Below, one piece after another: positions 25,608-35,677 of a DNA stretch of 64,000 bases (its first letter is position 1; every line of letters begins with the position of its first letter). The notes under the pieces were generated by a model. It had not been told where the DNA came from. It searched no databases and saw only the letters and a program-made list of their open reading frames with translations. The translations under genes were made by a program, and so were the position numbers. The stretch is from Planctomycetota bacterium (GTDB lineage Bacteria; Planctomycetota; B15-G4; SIAN01), in assembly GCA_016795285.1 (NCBI GenBank), contig JAEUIC010000010.1, positions 1 through 64,000 on the forward strand, given 5' to 3'.

Positions 25608-26972
25608 TCACGGCAGTGCGAACACCTCCCACCGCGCCACCTCGACCTCCCCCTTCTCGACGGCGATGCCGAGCGCGCCGGCGCCCGCACTCGCCCACAT
25701 GCCCGGCACGTCGAACAGGCCCGCGCCGTCGAGCCAGGCGCGCGCGCGGCCGCCGTCGTTGACCAGCACGATCTCGTGCCACTGGCCGACGACGATCTTC
25801 TGCCGATCGTTGCCGACGAACCCTTCGCCGCCGCCGAGGAAGGAGGACCAGTTCGCCAGCACGAGTTCGCGGTCGCCGTTCACGCGCAGCTTGACCGCGT
25901 CGCCGCGCACGAGCCGCAGCTTGAGGCGCACGCCGACCCGCGCCGGATGCGCCGCGGTCGTCGCGAGGTGGCTCCACGCGCCGTCGTTGCGGCCGACCAG
26001 CGCGCCCCCCTCCACCCTCCAGCAATCGGGGCGCTCCGCCGCGAGGCCGCTCGGCAAGCCGCGCCCGCCGCCGCCGCCGCTCGCGAGCAGCGTCGTCCCC
26101 TTGGCGCTCGCGTAGGCCTCGGGCAGCGGATCGAGCAGGAGCCCGAGCTTGCGCTTCACGTGGTCGAGCGCCTCCTTCGGCGGCTCGCGCTCTGCCATCG
26201 CCTCGCGCCACTCCTTCTCCAACTGCCCGAACCCCTTGCCGAGCCACCGGTGCGCCTCGGTCGAGTCGACGTACCACTGCTTCACCTTGGCGAAACCGTG
26301 CTTCTCCACCAGCCAGCCGACGAAGGCGCCCGCCACGTGGTAGGGATGGACGCCCTGCTTCGCGCCGTCGGGCCAGCGGCGACGGAACTCCTGCAGCGAA
26401 TCGGGCAGCGTGCCGAGCCGCGCGTGGCAGGCGCCCCAGTCGGCGATGAGGATCTGCTCGTCATGCCTCGCCAGCGCGGTCGCGAGCCCCTCGACGACGA
26501 AACCGTCGGCGCCGGCGCCATCGGCCTGCGGCGGGAACTGCAGCGCGAAGATGTGGACGAGTTCATGGCAGCCGCGGAAGTCGTGCGCCTGATGGACGCT
26601 CACGGTGCCGGTCGAGAAGGCGACCGTGCCGGCCGCAGCGCCGGTCCGCGCCGCCATGTCGGGCACGTCGCGGTAGAGGAAGAAGTGGACCTTGCCGCGG
26701 TACTTCATCGCGAGCGTCTTCTCGAGCGCCGCGATCTCCGCGACGTTGGCCGCCACCGCGGCGTCGAGCGCGGCCGCGGGGAACGCCCCCTCCTCGAAGT
26801 GGAAGCTGGCGCGCGGTGTGTCGCGCGTCGCGGAGAGCGTGGCGATCACGGCGCGATCGAGGTCGGTCAGCTCCGCTTGCGCAGCGGCGTGCGGCGCGAT
26901 CACGCCGATCGAGAGCGCCAGCGCCACCCACCCTGCCAACGCCGCGCGCGCGAGGCTCGCTGCCTCTTTCAT
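25608..26972 (-). CDS. Secreted gluzincin-like protein with C-terminal LamG/DUF1080-like domain
   Basis: 454 aa. Signal peptide 1-32 (GWVALALSIGVIAPHAAAQA). A zinc-protease motif HELVH (His136-His140) is followed by Glu161 in FVVEGLATALA, the spacing of gluzincins. Residues 285 onward form a beta-sandwich (WRVEGGALVGRNDGAWSHL, LKLRLVRGDAVKLRVNG, WHEIVLVNDGGRARAWLDG) like the DUF1080/LamG folds of Planctomycetes. The combination suggests an exported peptidase with a polymer-binding module; substrate unknown. The GAGGAG ahead of ATG 26972 supports the start. It lies 62 nt downstream of the oxidase subunit III gene on the same strand. Confidence 0.8.
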   Translation of the reverse strand: MKEAASLARAALAGWVALALSIGVIAPHAAAQAELTDLDRAVIATLSATRDTPRASFHFEEGAFPAAALDAAVAANVAEIAALEKTLAMKYRGKVHFFLYRDVPDMAARTGAAAGTVAFSTGTVSVHQAHDFRGCHELVHIFALQFPPQADGAGADGFVVEGLATALARHDEQILIADWGACHARLGTLPDSLQEFRRRWPDGAKQGVHPYHVAGAFVGWLVEKHGFAKVKQWYVDSTEAHRWLGKGFGQLEKEWREAMAEREPPKEALDHVKRKLGLLLDPLPEAYASAKGTTLLASGGGGGRGLPSGLAAERPDCWRVEGGALVGRNDGAWSHLATTAAHPARVGVRLKLRLVRGDAVKLRVNGDRELVLANWSSFLGGGEGFVGNDRQKIVVGQWHEIVLVNDGGRARAWLDGAGLFDVPGMWASAGAGALGIAVEKGEVEVARWEVFALP

Positions 26973-27034
26973 GCTCCGCTCCTCGTTTCGCGCGCCGCAT
27001 CTGCCGGAGCGGCGCGCCGCGAGGGCGGTGCGCG

Positions 27035-27715
27035 TCAGGCGTGCAGCGCGAAGTAGATGACGATCCAGGCGACGTCGATGAAGTGCCACGAGACCGCGGC
27101 GATCTCGACGCTCGGGCCCATCCGATCGATCAAGTACCCGCGGAGCGCCAAGACGCTCGCCCGCAAGAGCAGCAGCAGCCCCGCCGCGGCATGGGCGAAG
27201 TGGAGCGAGGTGAGCAGCCAGAAGTTGCCGCCGTAGTTGCTGCTGCGCGGCAGGAAGCCGGCGGCCCGCAGCTCCTGCCAGCCGAACCACTGCAGCGCGA
27301 GGAAGGCGCCGGCCAGCAGCGTGCCGACCACCAGTCCCGCCTTCATCGCGCCGCCGCGCCCGCGCCGTTGCGCCACGTGCGCCACCAGCAGCGCGGCGCT
27401 GCTCGCCACCGCCAACGCGCAGTTCCAGCCGAGCCACTCGGGCAGCGGCGGCGACCCCTCCGGCGGCCAGATCGGCGTCGCCTTGCGCAGCACGAGGAAG
27501 GCGCCGATCAGCCCCGCGAAGAGCATGGTCGACGCCATCAGCGCCAGCATCAGGAGCAGCCGCGCATTGGTGAGCGGCAGCTCGCGTCTCCCGGCACCAC
27601 CGCTTTCCCGCCCGCCGTCGCCCCGCCCGCTGCCGCCGCTCGGCGGGCCACCCCCGCCGCCGCGCGGCGCGAGGGGAGGCGAGGGCTCGAGCAGGCCGGT
27701 CGAAGGGCCGTTCAT
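27035..27715 (-). CDS. Haem-copper oxidase subunit III family protein
   Basis: 226 aa. After a Gly/Pro/Ser-rich N-terminal stretch (about 10-45) come five membrane helices, the reduced number found in quinol and bacterial oxidases. Diagnostic sequences are TSLHFAHAAAGLLLLL and VSWHFIDVAWIVIYF, matching the conserved His/Glu-type helices of CoxC/CyoC. No subunit I or II is present nearby. The ATG at 27715 overlaps the stop of the upstream small membrane gene (ATGA). It may serve an oxidase encoded elsewhere, or an alternative complex. Confidence 0.85.
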   Translation of the reverse strand: MNGPSTGLLEPSPPLAPRGGGGGPPSGGSGRGDGGRESGGAGRRELPLTNARLLLMLALMASTMLFAGLIGAFLVLRKATPIWPPEGSPPLPEWLGWNCALAVASSAALLVAHVAQRRGRGGAMKAGLVVGTLLAGAFLALQWFGWQELRAAGFLPRSSNYGGNFWLLTSLHFAHAAAGLLLLLRASVLALRGYLIDRMGPSVEIAAVSWHFIDVAWIVIYFALHA

Positions 27716-27963
27716 TCGCGGGACTCCGGGGGCGCGCTGCTCTCGGGCGCCGCTTCCGTCGCGGGCGGCTCGAACTGCACGTAGCGCTTCAGGTTGGTGA
27801 TGTACCAGGTGAGCGCCAGGCCGACGGCGACGCAGGCCACCGTGATGGCGAGCGCCGCCGCGGAGCCGCTCGCCTGCCACCGCTTCACCTGGTACCAGGC
27901 GAAGTAGCCGAGGAAGGCGACCATCGTCGCGATGAGGATGCGGTGGAGCGTGATGAGGCGCAT
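27712..27963 (-). CDS. Small two-helix membrane protein, likely oxidase accessory
   Basis: 83 aa with two helices (ILIATMVAFLGYFAWYQV and ALAITVACVAVGLALTWYI) and an acidic, Pro/Ala-rich tail. It is chained to the subunit III gene by ATGA, so a role as a small oxidase subunit or assembly factor is likely (inference from context). The ATG at 27963 is preferred over 27978 because a TATGCT hexamer occupies 27979-27974. Confidence 0.7.
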   Translation of the reverse strand: MRLITLHRILIATMVAFLGYFAWYQVKRWQASGSAAALAITVACVAVGLALTWYITNLKRYVQFEPPATEAAPESSAPPESRE

Positions 27964-27973
27964 GACGGCCGGG

Positions 27974-27979
27974 AGCATA
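27974..27979 (-). promoter_or_regulatory. Candidate -10 element (TATGCT), leaderless start
   Basis: On the minus strand, TATGCT lies 10 nt before the ATG at 27963. It covers the alternative ATG at 27978, so it also helps decide the start. Confidence 0.4.
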
Positions 27980-28062
27980 GATCGGGAACGAGCGGCGCGG
28001 CGGGCCGTAGAGACTCCCCGCGGCGGCGGGTGTGCGGTGCCCGTCGCCCCACGGAGCGGCCC

Positions 28063-28617
28063 ATGGAAATGCAGAGCAGCCTCCTCGCGCAGCGCTTCGT
28101 CGACTCCCCGGTCGGCCCGCTCTTCCTGGTCGCCGATCGCCACGCCGTGCGCGCGCTCCGCTTCGCCGATCCCGAGGAGCCGCGCCCGCCCCAGAGCGCC
28201 CTGCCGTCGCTCGCCCCGCGCGCGGCGCTGCGGCTGATCGATCGCCTCGAGCGGGAGCTGCGCGACTACTTCGCCGGGCAGCGGCGCGACTTCACCGTCC
28301 CGCTCGCCGCGCGCGGCACGCCGTTCCAGGAGCGCGTCTGGGGGGCGCTGCGGGCGATCCCGTACGGGGCGACCGCGACCTATGGCGACATCGCGCGCGC
28401 GATCGGGATGCCGGCCGCCGCCCGCGCCATCGGCGGCGCCAACAACCAGAACCCGATCGCCATCGTCATCCCGTGCCATCGCGTGATCGGCGCCGACGCG
28501 AAGTTGGTCGGCTACGCGTCGGGGCTCGCGAAGAAGGTGGCGCTCCTCCAGCTCGAGGGGGCGCTGCCGGCGAAGGGGCGCGAGCGGGCGGTGGCCGCGG
28601 CCGCGCGCCACGGATAG
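28063..28617 (+). CDS. ogt: Methylated-DNA--protein-cysteine methyltransferase
   Basis: 184 aa. It transfers alkyl groups from O6-alkylguanine to its own cysteine. The C-terminal domain has the full signature GTPFQERVWGALRAIPYG, ARAIGGANNQNP and the acceptor site IPCHRVIG with Cys138. The N-terminal domain (about 1-80) is of the Ogt/MGMT type, with no Ada-like regulatory part. An in-frame ATG two codons on (28069) is an alternative start. Confidence 0.94.
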   Translation: MEMQSSLLAQRFVDSPVGPLFLVADRHAVRALRFADPEEPRPPQSALPSLAPRAALRLIDRLERELRDYFAGQRRDFTVPLAARGTPFQERVWGALRAIPYGATATYGDIARAIGMPAAARAIGGANNQNPIAIVIPCHRVIGADAKLVGYASGLAKKVALLQLEGALPAKGRERAVAAAARHG

Positions 28618-28711
28618 AACCGCGCGCCTCGATCGCTGCTTCGACCGCCGCCCTGCACCCCGCCCCACGCGACGGGCGCCGCGCCTCGCGCGCGCCTTGG
28701 GAGCCCCGCCG

Positions 28712-29707
28712 ATGACGCACGCCGCCCTCCTTGCCGGCCTCGCCAGCCTCGTCGCCCCGCTCCTCGCCGCGCCGCTCGGCGCCCCGACGCAGGAGACCCC
28801 GGCGCCGCAGCGCGAAGCGGTCGCCGCGCCGGCCGCCCCCAGCGCGAGTCGCATGGAGTCGCTGCGCCACGACGCGAAGCTGCTCGGCACCACGCTGAAC
28901 GTCGCCGTCTACCTGCCGCCCGGCTACGACGAGAGCGGCGAGCGCTACCCGGTCCTCTACTTCCTCCACGGCCTCTGGGGCAACGCGGGGAAGTGGGCCG
29001 AGCGCGGCACGCCGGCGACGCTCGACGCGCTGATCGCCGAGAACAAGGTGCCGCCGATGATCGTCGTCTGCCCCGACGGGCAGAACTCGATGTACGTGAA
29101 CGCGCTCGAGACGAAGGCGCCGTGGGGCGACTTCCTGGCGACCGAGCTGGTCGAGACGATCGACGCCAAGTACCGCACGGTGGCCGACCGCGCGGCGCGC
29201 GGCATCAATGGCGACTCGATGGGCGGCTACGGGGCGCTGAACGTCGCGTTCAAGCATCCGACCGTGTTCGGCTCCGTCAGCGCCCACAGCGCCGCCATCT
29301 ATCCGGTCGATCCGACGCAGTTGCCCGACCGCATCAAGCAGTTCGCGCCGCAGTGGAAGCCGGTCTACGGCTGGCCGATCGACGTCGACCACTGGAAGGC
29401 CTGGAACCCGCTCGAGCTGGCGGCGACGCTGCCGGTCGAGACGCTCGCCTCGCTCGAGATCTACTTCGACTGCGGCGACAAGGACCGCTACGGCTTCGAC
29501 AAGACCAACGCGCAGCTGCACGAGATCCTCGAGGGGCGCAAGGTGGCGCACCAGTGGCATCTGCGCAGCGGCGGCCACGGCCGCGACTACTTCAGCGAGT
29601 ACGTCCCCGAGTCGCTCGTCTTCCACGGCGCCGCGTTCGATCGCGCGGCCGCGGAGGGGAGCAAGCGCAGCGCGCCGGCCAAGGGCGCGGCGAGGAGAGA
29701 GAATTGA
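28712..29707 (+). CDS. Secreted alpha/beta-hydrolase esterase (esterase D / tributyrin esterase type)
   Basis: 331 aa. A hydrophobic N-terminus (ALLAGLASLVAPLLAAPLG) directs export. The fold resembles the S-formylglutathione hydrolase/antigen 85 group: YPVLYFLHGLWGN (oxyanion strand), catalytic Ser169 in INGDSMGGYGALN, Asp in YFDCGDKDRYGF and His in RSGGHGRDYF. Likely substrates are acyl esters of carbohydrates such as acetyl or feruloyl esters. GGGAG precedes ATG 28712. Its stop overlaps the start of a 52-aa membrane protein, beginning a tightly packed four-gene cluster. Confidence 0.87.
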   Translation: MTHAALLAGLASLVAPLLAAPLGAPTQETPAPQREAVAAPAAPSASRMESLRHDAKLLGTTLNVAVYLPPGYDESGERYPVLYFLHGLWGNAGKWAERGTPATLDALIAENKVPPMIVVCPDGQNSMYVNALETKAPWGDFLATELVETIDAKYRTVADRAARGINGDSMGGYGALNVAFKHPTVFGSVSAHSAAIYPVDPTQLPDRIKQFAPQWKPVYGWPIDVDHWKAWNPLELAATLPVETLASLEIYFDCGDKDRYGFDKTNAQLHEILEGRKVAHQWHLRSGGHGRDYFSEYVPESLVFHGAAFDRAAAEGSKRSAPAKGAARREN

Positions 29708-29862
29708 AGGCGCTGACCGACTGGATCGACGGCTTCCCGGTGTGGGGCGTGGTCGCGACCTCGTTCGCGCTCGGCATCGCGCTCGGCATCGTGCTGCGCA
29801 TCGCGCGCAAGGGGAAGTACGAGGAGAAGGAGCGCGCGGCCGCGTCGTCCGGAGCGAGCTGA
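29704..29862 (+). CDS. Small single-helix membrane protein
   Basis: 52 aa starting at TTG 29704, which overlaps the esterase stop (TTGA). AGGAGA at 29693-29698 precedes it with good spacing, so the unusual start is supported. One hydrophobic helix (VWGVVATSFALGIALGIVL) is followed by a basic/acidic tail (RIARKGKYEEKERAAA). Its TGA shares an A with the next ATG (TGATG). It may anchor or organise the products of the neighbouring genes. Confidence 0.65.
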   Translation: MKALTDWIDGFPVWGVVATSFALGIALGIVLRIARKGKYEEKERAAASSGAS

Positions 29863-31934
29863 TGAGGGGGGCGTCGCGTCTCTCGCTGGCGCTCGCGCTG
29901 ATCGCCGTTCCGAGCGTCACCGTTCCGAGCGTCGCCGCGTCGGCCCCGCCGGCGACGGCCGCGCGCGCCGCCGCCACGGCACGGCGCGACGAGCGGCAGC
30001 TCGCCATCGATGCGCGCGCCGCGCCGCAGCGCTGCGACCTCCGCTTCACGCTCGGCGAGGAGGGGCGCTCCGACCTCGCCATCGAGCTGCGCGCCGGCCC
30101 CGCCGCACCGCTCCGCCGGCTGACGCTGCGCTTCGAGCCGTTCGAGGGGGCGCGCTGGCACTGGACGGTGCGCGCCGCGGACGCGCCCGACGATCGCCTC
30201 TTCGACGCCGCCGGCCGCAGCACCACCGCGACGCCGCTCACCCACTTTCCCGAACCGGAGGGGCTCGCCTACGCGCTGCGATTCACCTTCCACGCCGGCG
30301 GCGGCCTCACCGTCGCGGCGCTCGACGGCACGCCGCTGCTGGTGACGACCGAGCCGGCCGGCGCCCCGCTCACGCTGCACGTGGCGAGCAGCGGCGCCGT
30401 GAACGACCTCGCGCTCACCGCGCTCGCCGACGACGCTGCCGCTCCCGCGAGCGCGCCGCTCGCCGCCGCGTTGCGCGACTTCGATGCGCGCGCCGCCGCG
30501 CCTGCTGCACCCGCCGCACCGGCCGAGTCGTTCGCCGCGCCACCGCCCGCGCCGGGCTTCTTCGTCGCCGAGTTCGCGCCGCGCGGCGTCCCGCCGCTCT
30601 TCGCCGTGCGCCCCGTCGACCGGCGCGTCGCGCCCGAGGGGGAGCTCGAGCGGCTCATCCTCGAGGTGCGCCCCGACGTCGAAGTCGCGACGCTGCTCGC
30701 CCGGCCGAAAGTGCCGGCCCGCGGCGGCGCCGCCGCCACGCGCATCACGCTGCTCGCGTGCGGCGCGCCGCTCGGCAAGTCCGAGCCGAGCGCGCTCGCG
30801 CTGCAGGCGGCGCTGCTCGCCGAGGGCGAGCCGCTGGTCGCCGTCGACTTCCTCGGCGGCGGCGAGCGGCGCATGAACGCGAGCTTCGACTCGCTCGACG
30901 ACCCCGAGCTGCGGCTGGTCGGCAGCTCGCCCGCCGAAGTGGCCGCCGACGAGATCGCGCAGCTGCTCACGTGGCTCGCGACGCGGCCCGAGGCGACCGA
31001 TCGCACGGCGCGCCTGCTGCTGGATGGCGCCGCCGCCGCGGCACTCGCGCGCTGCGGCGCCGCCGTCTGCACGCCGCTCACCGAACCGGCTGCCGCGACC
31101 GCGGTCGGCGGCGCCGCCGCCAGCGCGACGCTCGCCGACGCGGCCGTCTTCGGCGAGGAGTACCTGCGCGCGCGCTACGACTCCGACCTGCTCCACTTCG
31201 CGCTCGCGCGCCAGGAGCACCTCGAGACTCCCGACCGCGCGCAGCCGCTGCTCGAGCGGATGGGGCGTCTCGAACCGCCGAACCTCTCGCTCGACGGGGC
31301 GCTCCACTTCTCGCCGGCGAGCGGCGTCGCGCCGTTGCGCGCCGACGGCGACGGCGGCCAGCGCTTCGGGCTGCTCGCGCTCTCCGACTTCGGCCCGCGC
31401 GCCGCCCTCCACCTCGCGGTGCAGGAGCTCGCGCCCCTTCCGGCCGACCTCGCGCTCGTCGGCTTCGGCGGCCCGCTCGAGTCGCTCGACCGCGCCGTCC
31501 AGCAGGTGCTCACGTTGGCGAGCGCCGCGCCGGGTGGCGCGAACGGCGCCGCCCGACCCATCCGCTGCCGCGTCGTCGCCGAGGGCGCGTGGGGCGTCGT
31601 CGCGCTGCTCGCCGCGACGCATCGCCCCGAACTCTTCGAGAGCCTCGTCGTGCGCGACGCGCCGCCGAGCTTCGAGCTGTTGCTGCGCCGCCCGCTCGAT
31701 GCGGTGCGCGCCCCGCCGCGCTTCGCGCTGCTGTCGCAAGGCGCCCCGCTGCCGCTCTACGTCGAGCGCGCGCTCGCCCGCTTCGAGCTCGAGGAGTGCG
31801 TGCTGGCACTGCGCGCCGCCGGGGTCGCCGTCGAGTGGCGTGCGCCGGTCGACGCGCTGCGCCGGCCGCTCTCGCGCCATCAGCGCCTCTCAATGTGGCC
31901 GCGCGTGCGCCGCCTCGACCTCAAGCCGCGGTGA
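29862..31934 (+). CDS. Exported protein, possibly a degenerate alpha/beta hydrolase
   Basis: 690 aa. Signal peptide 1-26 (LALALIAVPSVTVPSVAASA). The first 200 residues are beta-rich. The second half resembles the carbohydrate-esterase-like alpha/beta hydrolases common in Planctomycetes, but the expected nucleophile elbow reads VVAEGAWGVVALLAA, without Ser, so catalysis in the usual way is unlikely. No family was firmly recognised. It overlaps the preceding gene by one base and a possible GTG start of the following glycosyltransferase by GTGA. It may be a binding protein or pseudoenzyme working with the esterase. Confidence 0.6.
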   Translation: MRGASRLSLALALIAVPSVTVPSVAASAPPATAARAAATARRDERQLAIDARAAPQRCDLRFTLGEEGRSDLAIELRAGPAAPLRRLTLRFEPFEGARWHWTVRAADAPDDRLFDAAGRSTTATPLTHFPEPEGLAYALRFTFHAGGGLTVAALDGTPLLVTTEPAGAPLTLHVASSGAVNDLALTALADDAAAPASAPLAAALRDFDARAAAPAAPAAPAESFAAPPPAPGFFVAEFAPRGVPPLFAVRPVDRRVAPEGELERLILEVRPDVEVATLLARPKVPARGGAAATRITLLACGAPLGKSEPSALALQAALLAEGEPLVAVDFLGGGERRMNASFDSLDDPELRLVGSSPAEVAADEIAQLLTWLATRPEATDRTARLLLDGAAAAALARCGAAVCTPLTEPAAATAVGGAAASATLADAAVFGEEYLRARYDSDLLHFALARQEHLETPDRAQPLLERMGRLEPPNLSLDGALHFSPASGVAPLRADGDGGQRFGLLALSDFGPRAALHLAVQELAPLPADLALVGFGGPLESLDRAVQQVLTLASAAPGGANGAARPIRCRVVAEGAWGVVALLAATHRPELFESLVVRDAPPSFELLLRRPLDAVRAPPRFALLSQGAPLPLYVERALARFELEECVLALRAAGVAVEWRAPVDALRRPLSRHQRLSMWPRVRRLDLKPR

Positions 31935-31946
31935 ACCGGCCGTCGA

Positions 31947-31952
31947 TATCGT
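31947..31952 (+). promoter_or_regulatory. Candidate -10 element (TATCGT), leaderless start
   Basis: The hexamer lies 8 nt before ATG 31961, although the gene could also be translated by coupling from the GTG at 31931. Both starts may operate. Confidence 0.3.
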
Positions 31953-31960
31953 CCGCGCCC

Positions 31961-33241
31961 ATGGGTCCCGCTCGCGCATCGCGCCCCTTCGTCGTGGCGC
32001 ACTGGCGTCTCGTGCTGATCGCGATCGCCGTGGTGGCCTTCGCGCTGCGCGTCGCCGTCGCGGCGAAGTTCCAGGGGCTCTCCGCCCCGCCCGACGCCGA
32101 GAGCAACCCCGACCAGCTCGACTACGAGCTCTTCGCGTGGCGCGTGGCGAACGGCGAGGGCTACACGCTGCCCGACGGCACGCCGACCGCCCGCCGGCCG
32201 CCCGGCACCTCGATGACGCTGCTGCCGATCTACGCGCTGTTCGGGCGCGACTGGGCGGCCGGCCGCCTCTGGTTCGCAGCGCTCTCGGCGGCGAGCTGCC
32301 TGCTGGCAGGGCTCCTCGCCGGCGAGCTCTTCGGCGGCGCCGCCGCGCTGCTCGCCGCGCTGGCAGTCGCCTTCCTGCCCGGCCACTTCTACTACTCGAT
32401 GCACTTCCTCTCCGAAGTGCCCTACGGCTTCTGGATCGCGCTCACCTGCTGGCTCGGCGTGCGGCTGCTGCGGCGCGTCGACGACGGCGCGCGCTGGCGC
32501 GGAGCGGCGCTGCTGACCGGGCTCGCCTTCGGGGCGGCGCTCCTCACGCGGCCGCAGGTCGCCTTCGCGGGGCTGCTGGTGGCGGCCGGCGCGCTGCTCT
32601 CGCCGGCGGCGCGGCGCGGCGCGCGGCTGCGCGCGGTGGTGGTGGTCGGCATCGCGTCGGCGCTGCTGCTGGTGCCCTGGGTGGTCCGCAACCAGCAGGC
32701 GCTCGGCAAGGCGACCCTCTCCACCATCGGCGGCTTCACCTTCTGGGGCGCCAACAACGCGGTGCTCGCCGCCGATCCCGAGCTGGTCGGCAGCTGGATG
32801 CCGATCGACTCGCTGATCGACGCCGACCATCCGCTCGACGGCAACGAGCTCGAGAACGACGCGGCGTGCTGGCGCTACGGCTTCGAGTTCCTTAAGAGCG
32901 ACCGCGCCGACCTCCCGCGCCTGCTGGCGATGAAGGTGGTGCGCCACTACTCGGCCTTCCGCACCACCAGCAACCGCGCGGTCTACTGGAGCTTCGCGGC
33001 GAGCTGGCTCGTGGTCGGGCCGCTCGCGCTGCTCGGTGCGCTGCTCTGCCTCGTGCGGCGGCGCGCGGCGACCTGGATCGTGCTGGCGCCGGTCCTCTCG
33101 ACGCTGCTCACCGCGCTGATCTTCTACGGCTCGATCCGCTTCCGCGACGCCGACGCGGCGCTCTACGTCGTCCCGGCCGCGGCGCTGCTCGCCGGCTGGC
33201 TGCCGGCGCGCTGGCGCGACGAACTCCCCACCGCGAGCTGA
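31961..33241 (+). CDS. Membrane glycosyltransferase, GT39/ArnT-like (dolichol-phosphate-mannose type)
   Basis: 426 aa with about nine membrane helices. The first periplasmic loop has the family pattern: acidic NPDQLDYELFAWRV, then GEGYTLPDGTPTARRPPGT before the second helix. Such enzymes transfer a sugar from a polyprenyl-phosphate donor to protein or lipid outside the inner membrane. An in-frame GTG at 31931 would add ten residues and overlap the previous stop, an equally possible start. It closes the esterase/small protein/hydrolase-like cluster, suggesting cell-surface glycan modification. Confidence 0.8.
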   Translation: MGPARASRPFVVAHWRLVLIAIAVVAFALRVAVAAKFQGLSAPPDAESNPDQLDYELFAWRVANGEGYTLPDGTPTARRPPGTSMTLLPIYALFGRDWAAGRLWFAALSAASCLLAGLLAGELFGGAAALLAALAVAFLPGHFYYSMHFLSEVPYGFWIALTCWLGVRLLRRVDDGARWRGAALLTGLAFGAALLTRPQVAFAGLLVAAGALLSPAARRGARLRAVVVVGIASALLLVPWVVRNQQALGKATLSTIGGFTFWGANNAVLAADPELVGSWMPIDSLIDADHPLDGNELENDAACWRYGFEFLKSDRADLPRLLAMKVVRHYSAFRTTSNRAVYWSFAASWLVVGPLALLGALLCLVRRRAATWIVLAPVLSTLLTALIFYGSIRFRDADAALYVVPAAALLAGWLPARWRDELPTAS

Positions 33242-33283
33242 TCGCCGCCGATCGTCGCGCCCCGCTCCACGCGCCGAGCGGGC

Positions 33284-33289
33284 TATGCT
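33284..33289 (+). promoter_or_regulatory. Candidate -10 element (TATGCT), leaderless start
   Basis: TATGCT in the context GGCTATGCTCCC lies 8 nt before the orn ATG at 33298. The same ten bases GCTATGCTCC recur ahead of dapE (22214-22223). Confidence 0.4.
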
Positions 33290-33297
33290 CCCGCCCC

Positions 33298-33852
33298 ATG
33301 CCACCACGCGACGACCTGCTGGTCTGGATGGACCTCGAGATGACCGGGCTCGACCCCGGCAAGGACGTGATCCTCGAGATCGCCACGCTGATCACCGACA
33401 ACTCGCTCGAGATCGTCGCCGAGGGGCCCTGCCACGCCATCGCACGGCCCGCCGAGGTGCTCGAGGCGATGCAGCCGATCGTGCGCGACATGCACGCGAA
33501 GAACGGCCTCACCGAGCGCTGCCGCGCCGCCACCGTCGGCCCCTCGCAGGCGGAGTTCGAGACGCTGCGCTTCCTCCAGCAGCACTGCAAGGAGCGCACG
33601 GCGCCGCTCTGCGGCAACTCGATCTGGATGGACCGCCTCTTCCTGAACCGCCAGATGGGCGCGGTCGACCGCTTCCTCCACCACCGCTGCATCGACGTCA
33701 GCACGCTGAAGGAGCTGGCGCGGCGCTGGCGTCCCGAGGTGGCCGGCTCCGCGCCGCCGAAGCCGGAGACCCATCGCGCGCTCGACGACATCCGGGCGTC
33801 GCTGATCGAGTTGAAGCACTACCGCGCGAAGTTCCTGGCGCCGCGCGGCTGA
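33298..33852 (+). CDS. orn: Oligoribonuclease
   Basis: 184 aa, standard length. A DEDDh 3'-5' exonuclease that degrades dinucleotides such as pGpG and short RNAs. Catalytic residues are Asp12 and Glu14 in WMDLEMTGLDP, an Asp in IDVSTLKELARRW, and His159 with Asp163/164 in ETHRALDDIRAS. NSIWMDRLFLNRQM, part of the substrate pocket, is also conserved. First gene of a run with kynA, mqnB and mqnD. Confidence 0.96.
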   Translation: MPPRDDLLVWMDLEMTGLDPGKDVILEIATLITDNSLEIVAEGPCHAIARPAEVLEAMQPIVRDMHAKNGLTERCRAATVGPSQAEFETLRFLQQHCKERTAPLCGNSIWMDRLFLNRQMGAVDRFLHHRCIDVSTLKELARRWRPEVAGSAPPKPETHRALDDIRASLIELKHYRAKFLAPRG

Positions 33853-33869
33853 CGCGGAGGACGGCGCGC

Positions 33870-34957
<1,088 letters not shown>

Positions 34958-34961
<4 letters not shown>

Positions 34962-35677
34962 CCGCACCGCGCCGCCGCGCGCTGCTGCTGATCCCGACGC
35001 CGCGCGAAGCGGAGCTGCTGCTCGGCGACGCGGGCCGCGGGCTCGGCGCGCCGCGCCTCGCGACCTTCGCGGGGCGGAGCCTCCGCGTCGCGCTGACCGG
35101 CTGGGGGCTCGCCGCCGCCGGCGCCTCGTCCGGCCGCTGGATCGCCGAGCTCCATCCCGACCTCGTCGTGCTGGCCGGCATCGCCGGCACGCTCGAGCGC
35201 GAGCGGCTGCCCGTCGGCGCCCTCCTCGTGGCGAGCCGCGTCGCGTGCGACGGGCTCGGCGCCGGCGTCGACGACCGCGTGGTGCCGTTGCGCGAGCCGC
35301 CGTTGCCTGCCTCGTTGGTGCCCGCGTTCGCGCCGTCGCTGGCGGGCGACGGCGCGCTGCCGCTCGCGCCGCTGCTGGCGCCGCTCGACGCGTCGCGCGC
35401 GGGCGCCCGCACGGGCGCGCTGCTCTCGGTCGCCGCGGCGGCCGGCTCGCGCTCGCAGGCGGAGGCGCGGCGCGCTCGCCATCCGGAGGCGCTCGCCGAG
35501 GAGATGGAGGGCTACGCGGTCGCGCTGGCGGCGCATCTGGCCGCCGTGCCGCTCACCATCCTGCGCGGCGTCAGCAACGAGGCGGGCGATCGCGACCACG
35601 CCAGCTGGCAGATCGAACCGGCGCTCGCCGCCTGCCGCCGCGCGCTCGAGCAGCTCTTCGAGGCGCTGCCGCGATGA
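34958..35677 (+). CDS. mqnB: Futalosine hydrolase
   Basis: 239 aa nucleoside phosphorylase-fold hydrolase starting at GTG 34958. It removes hypoxanthine from futalosine in the alternative menaquinone pathway. Motifs are LLLIPTPREAELLL, LVVLAGIAGTL, the active-site region EEMEGYAVALAAH and LRGVSNEAGDRDHASWQI. The sequence alone would allow another nucleosidase, but mqnD follows with an ATGA overlap, which settles the assignment. Confidence 0.9.

Noticed and set aside
29862..31934. Calling this gene a functional acetyl xylan esterase
   Set aside because: The expected Ser in the nucleophile elbow is absent and the similarity is weak.
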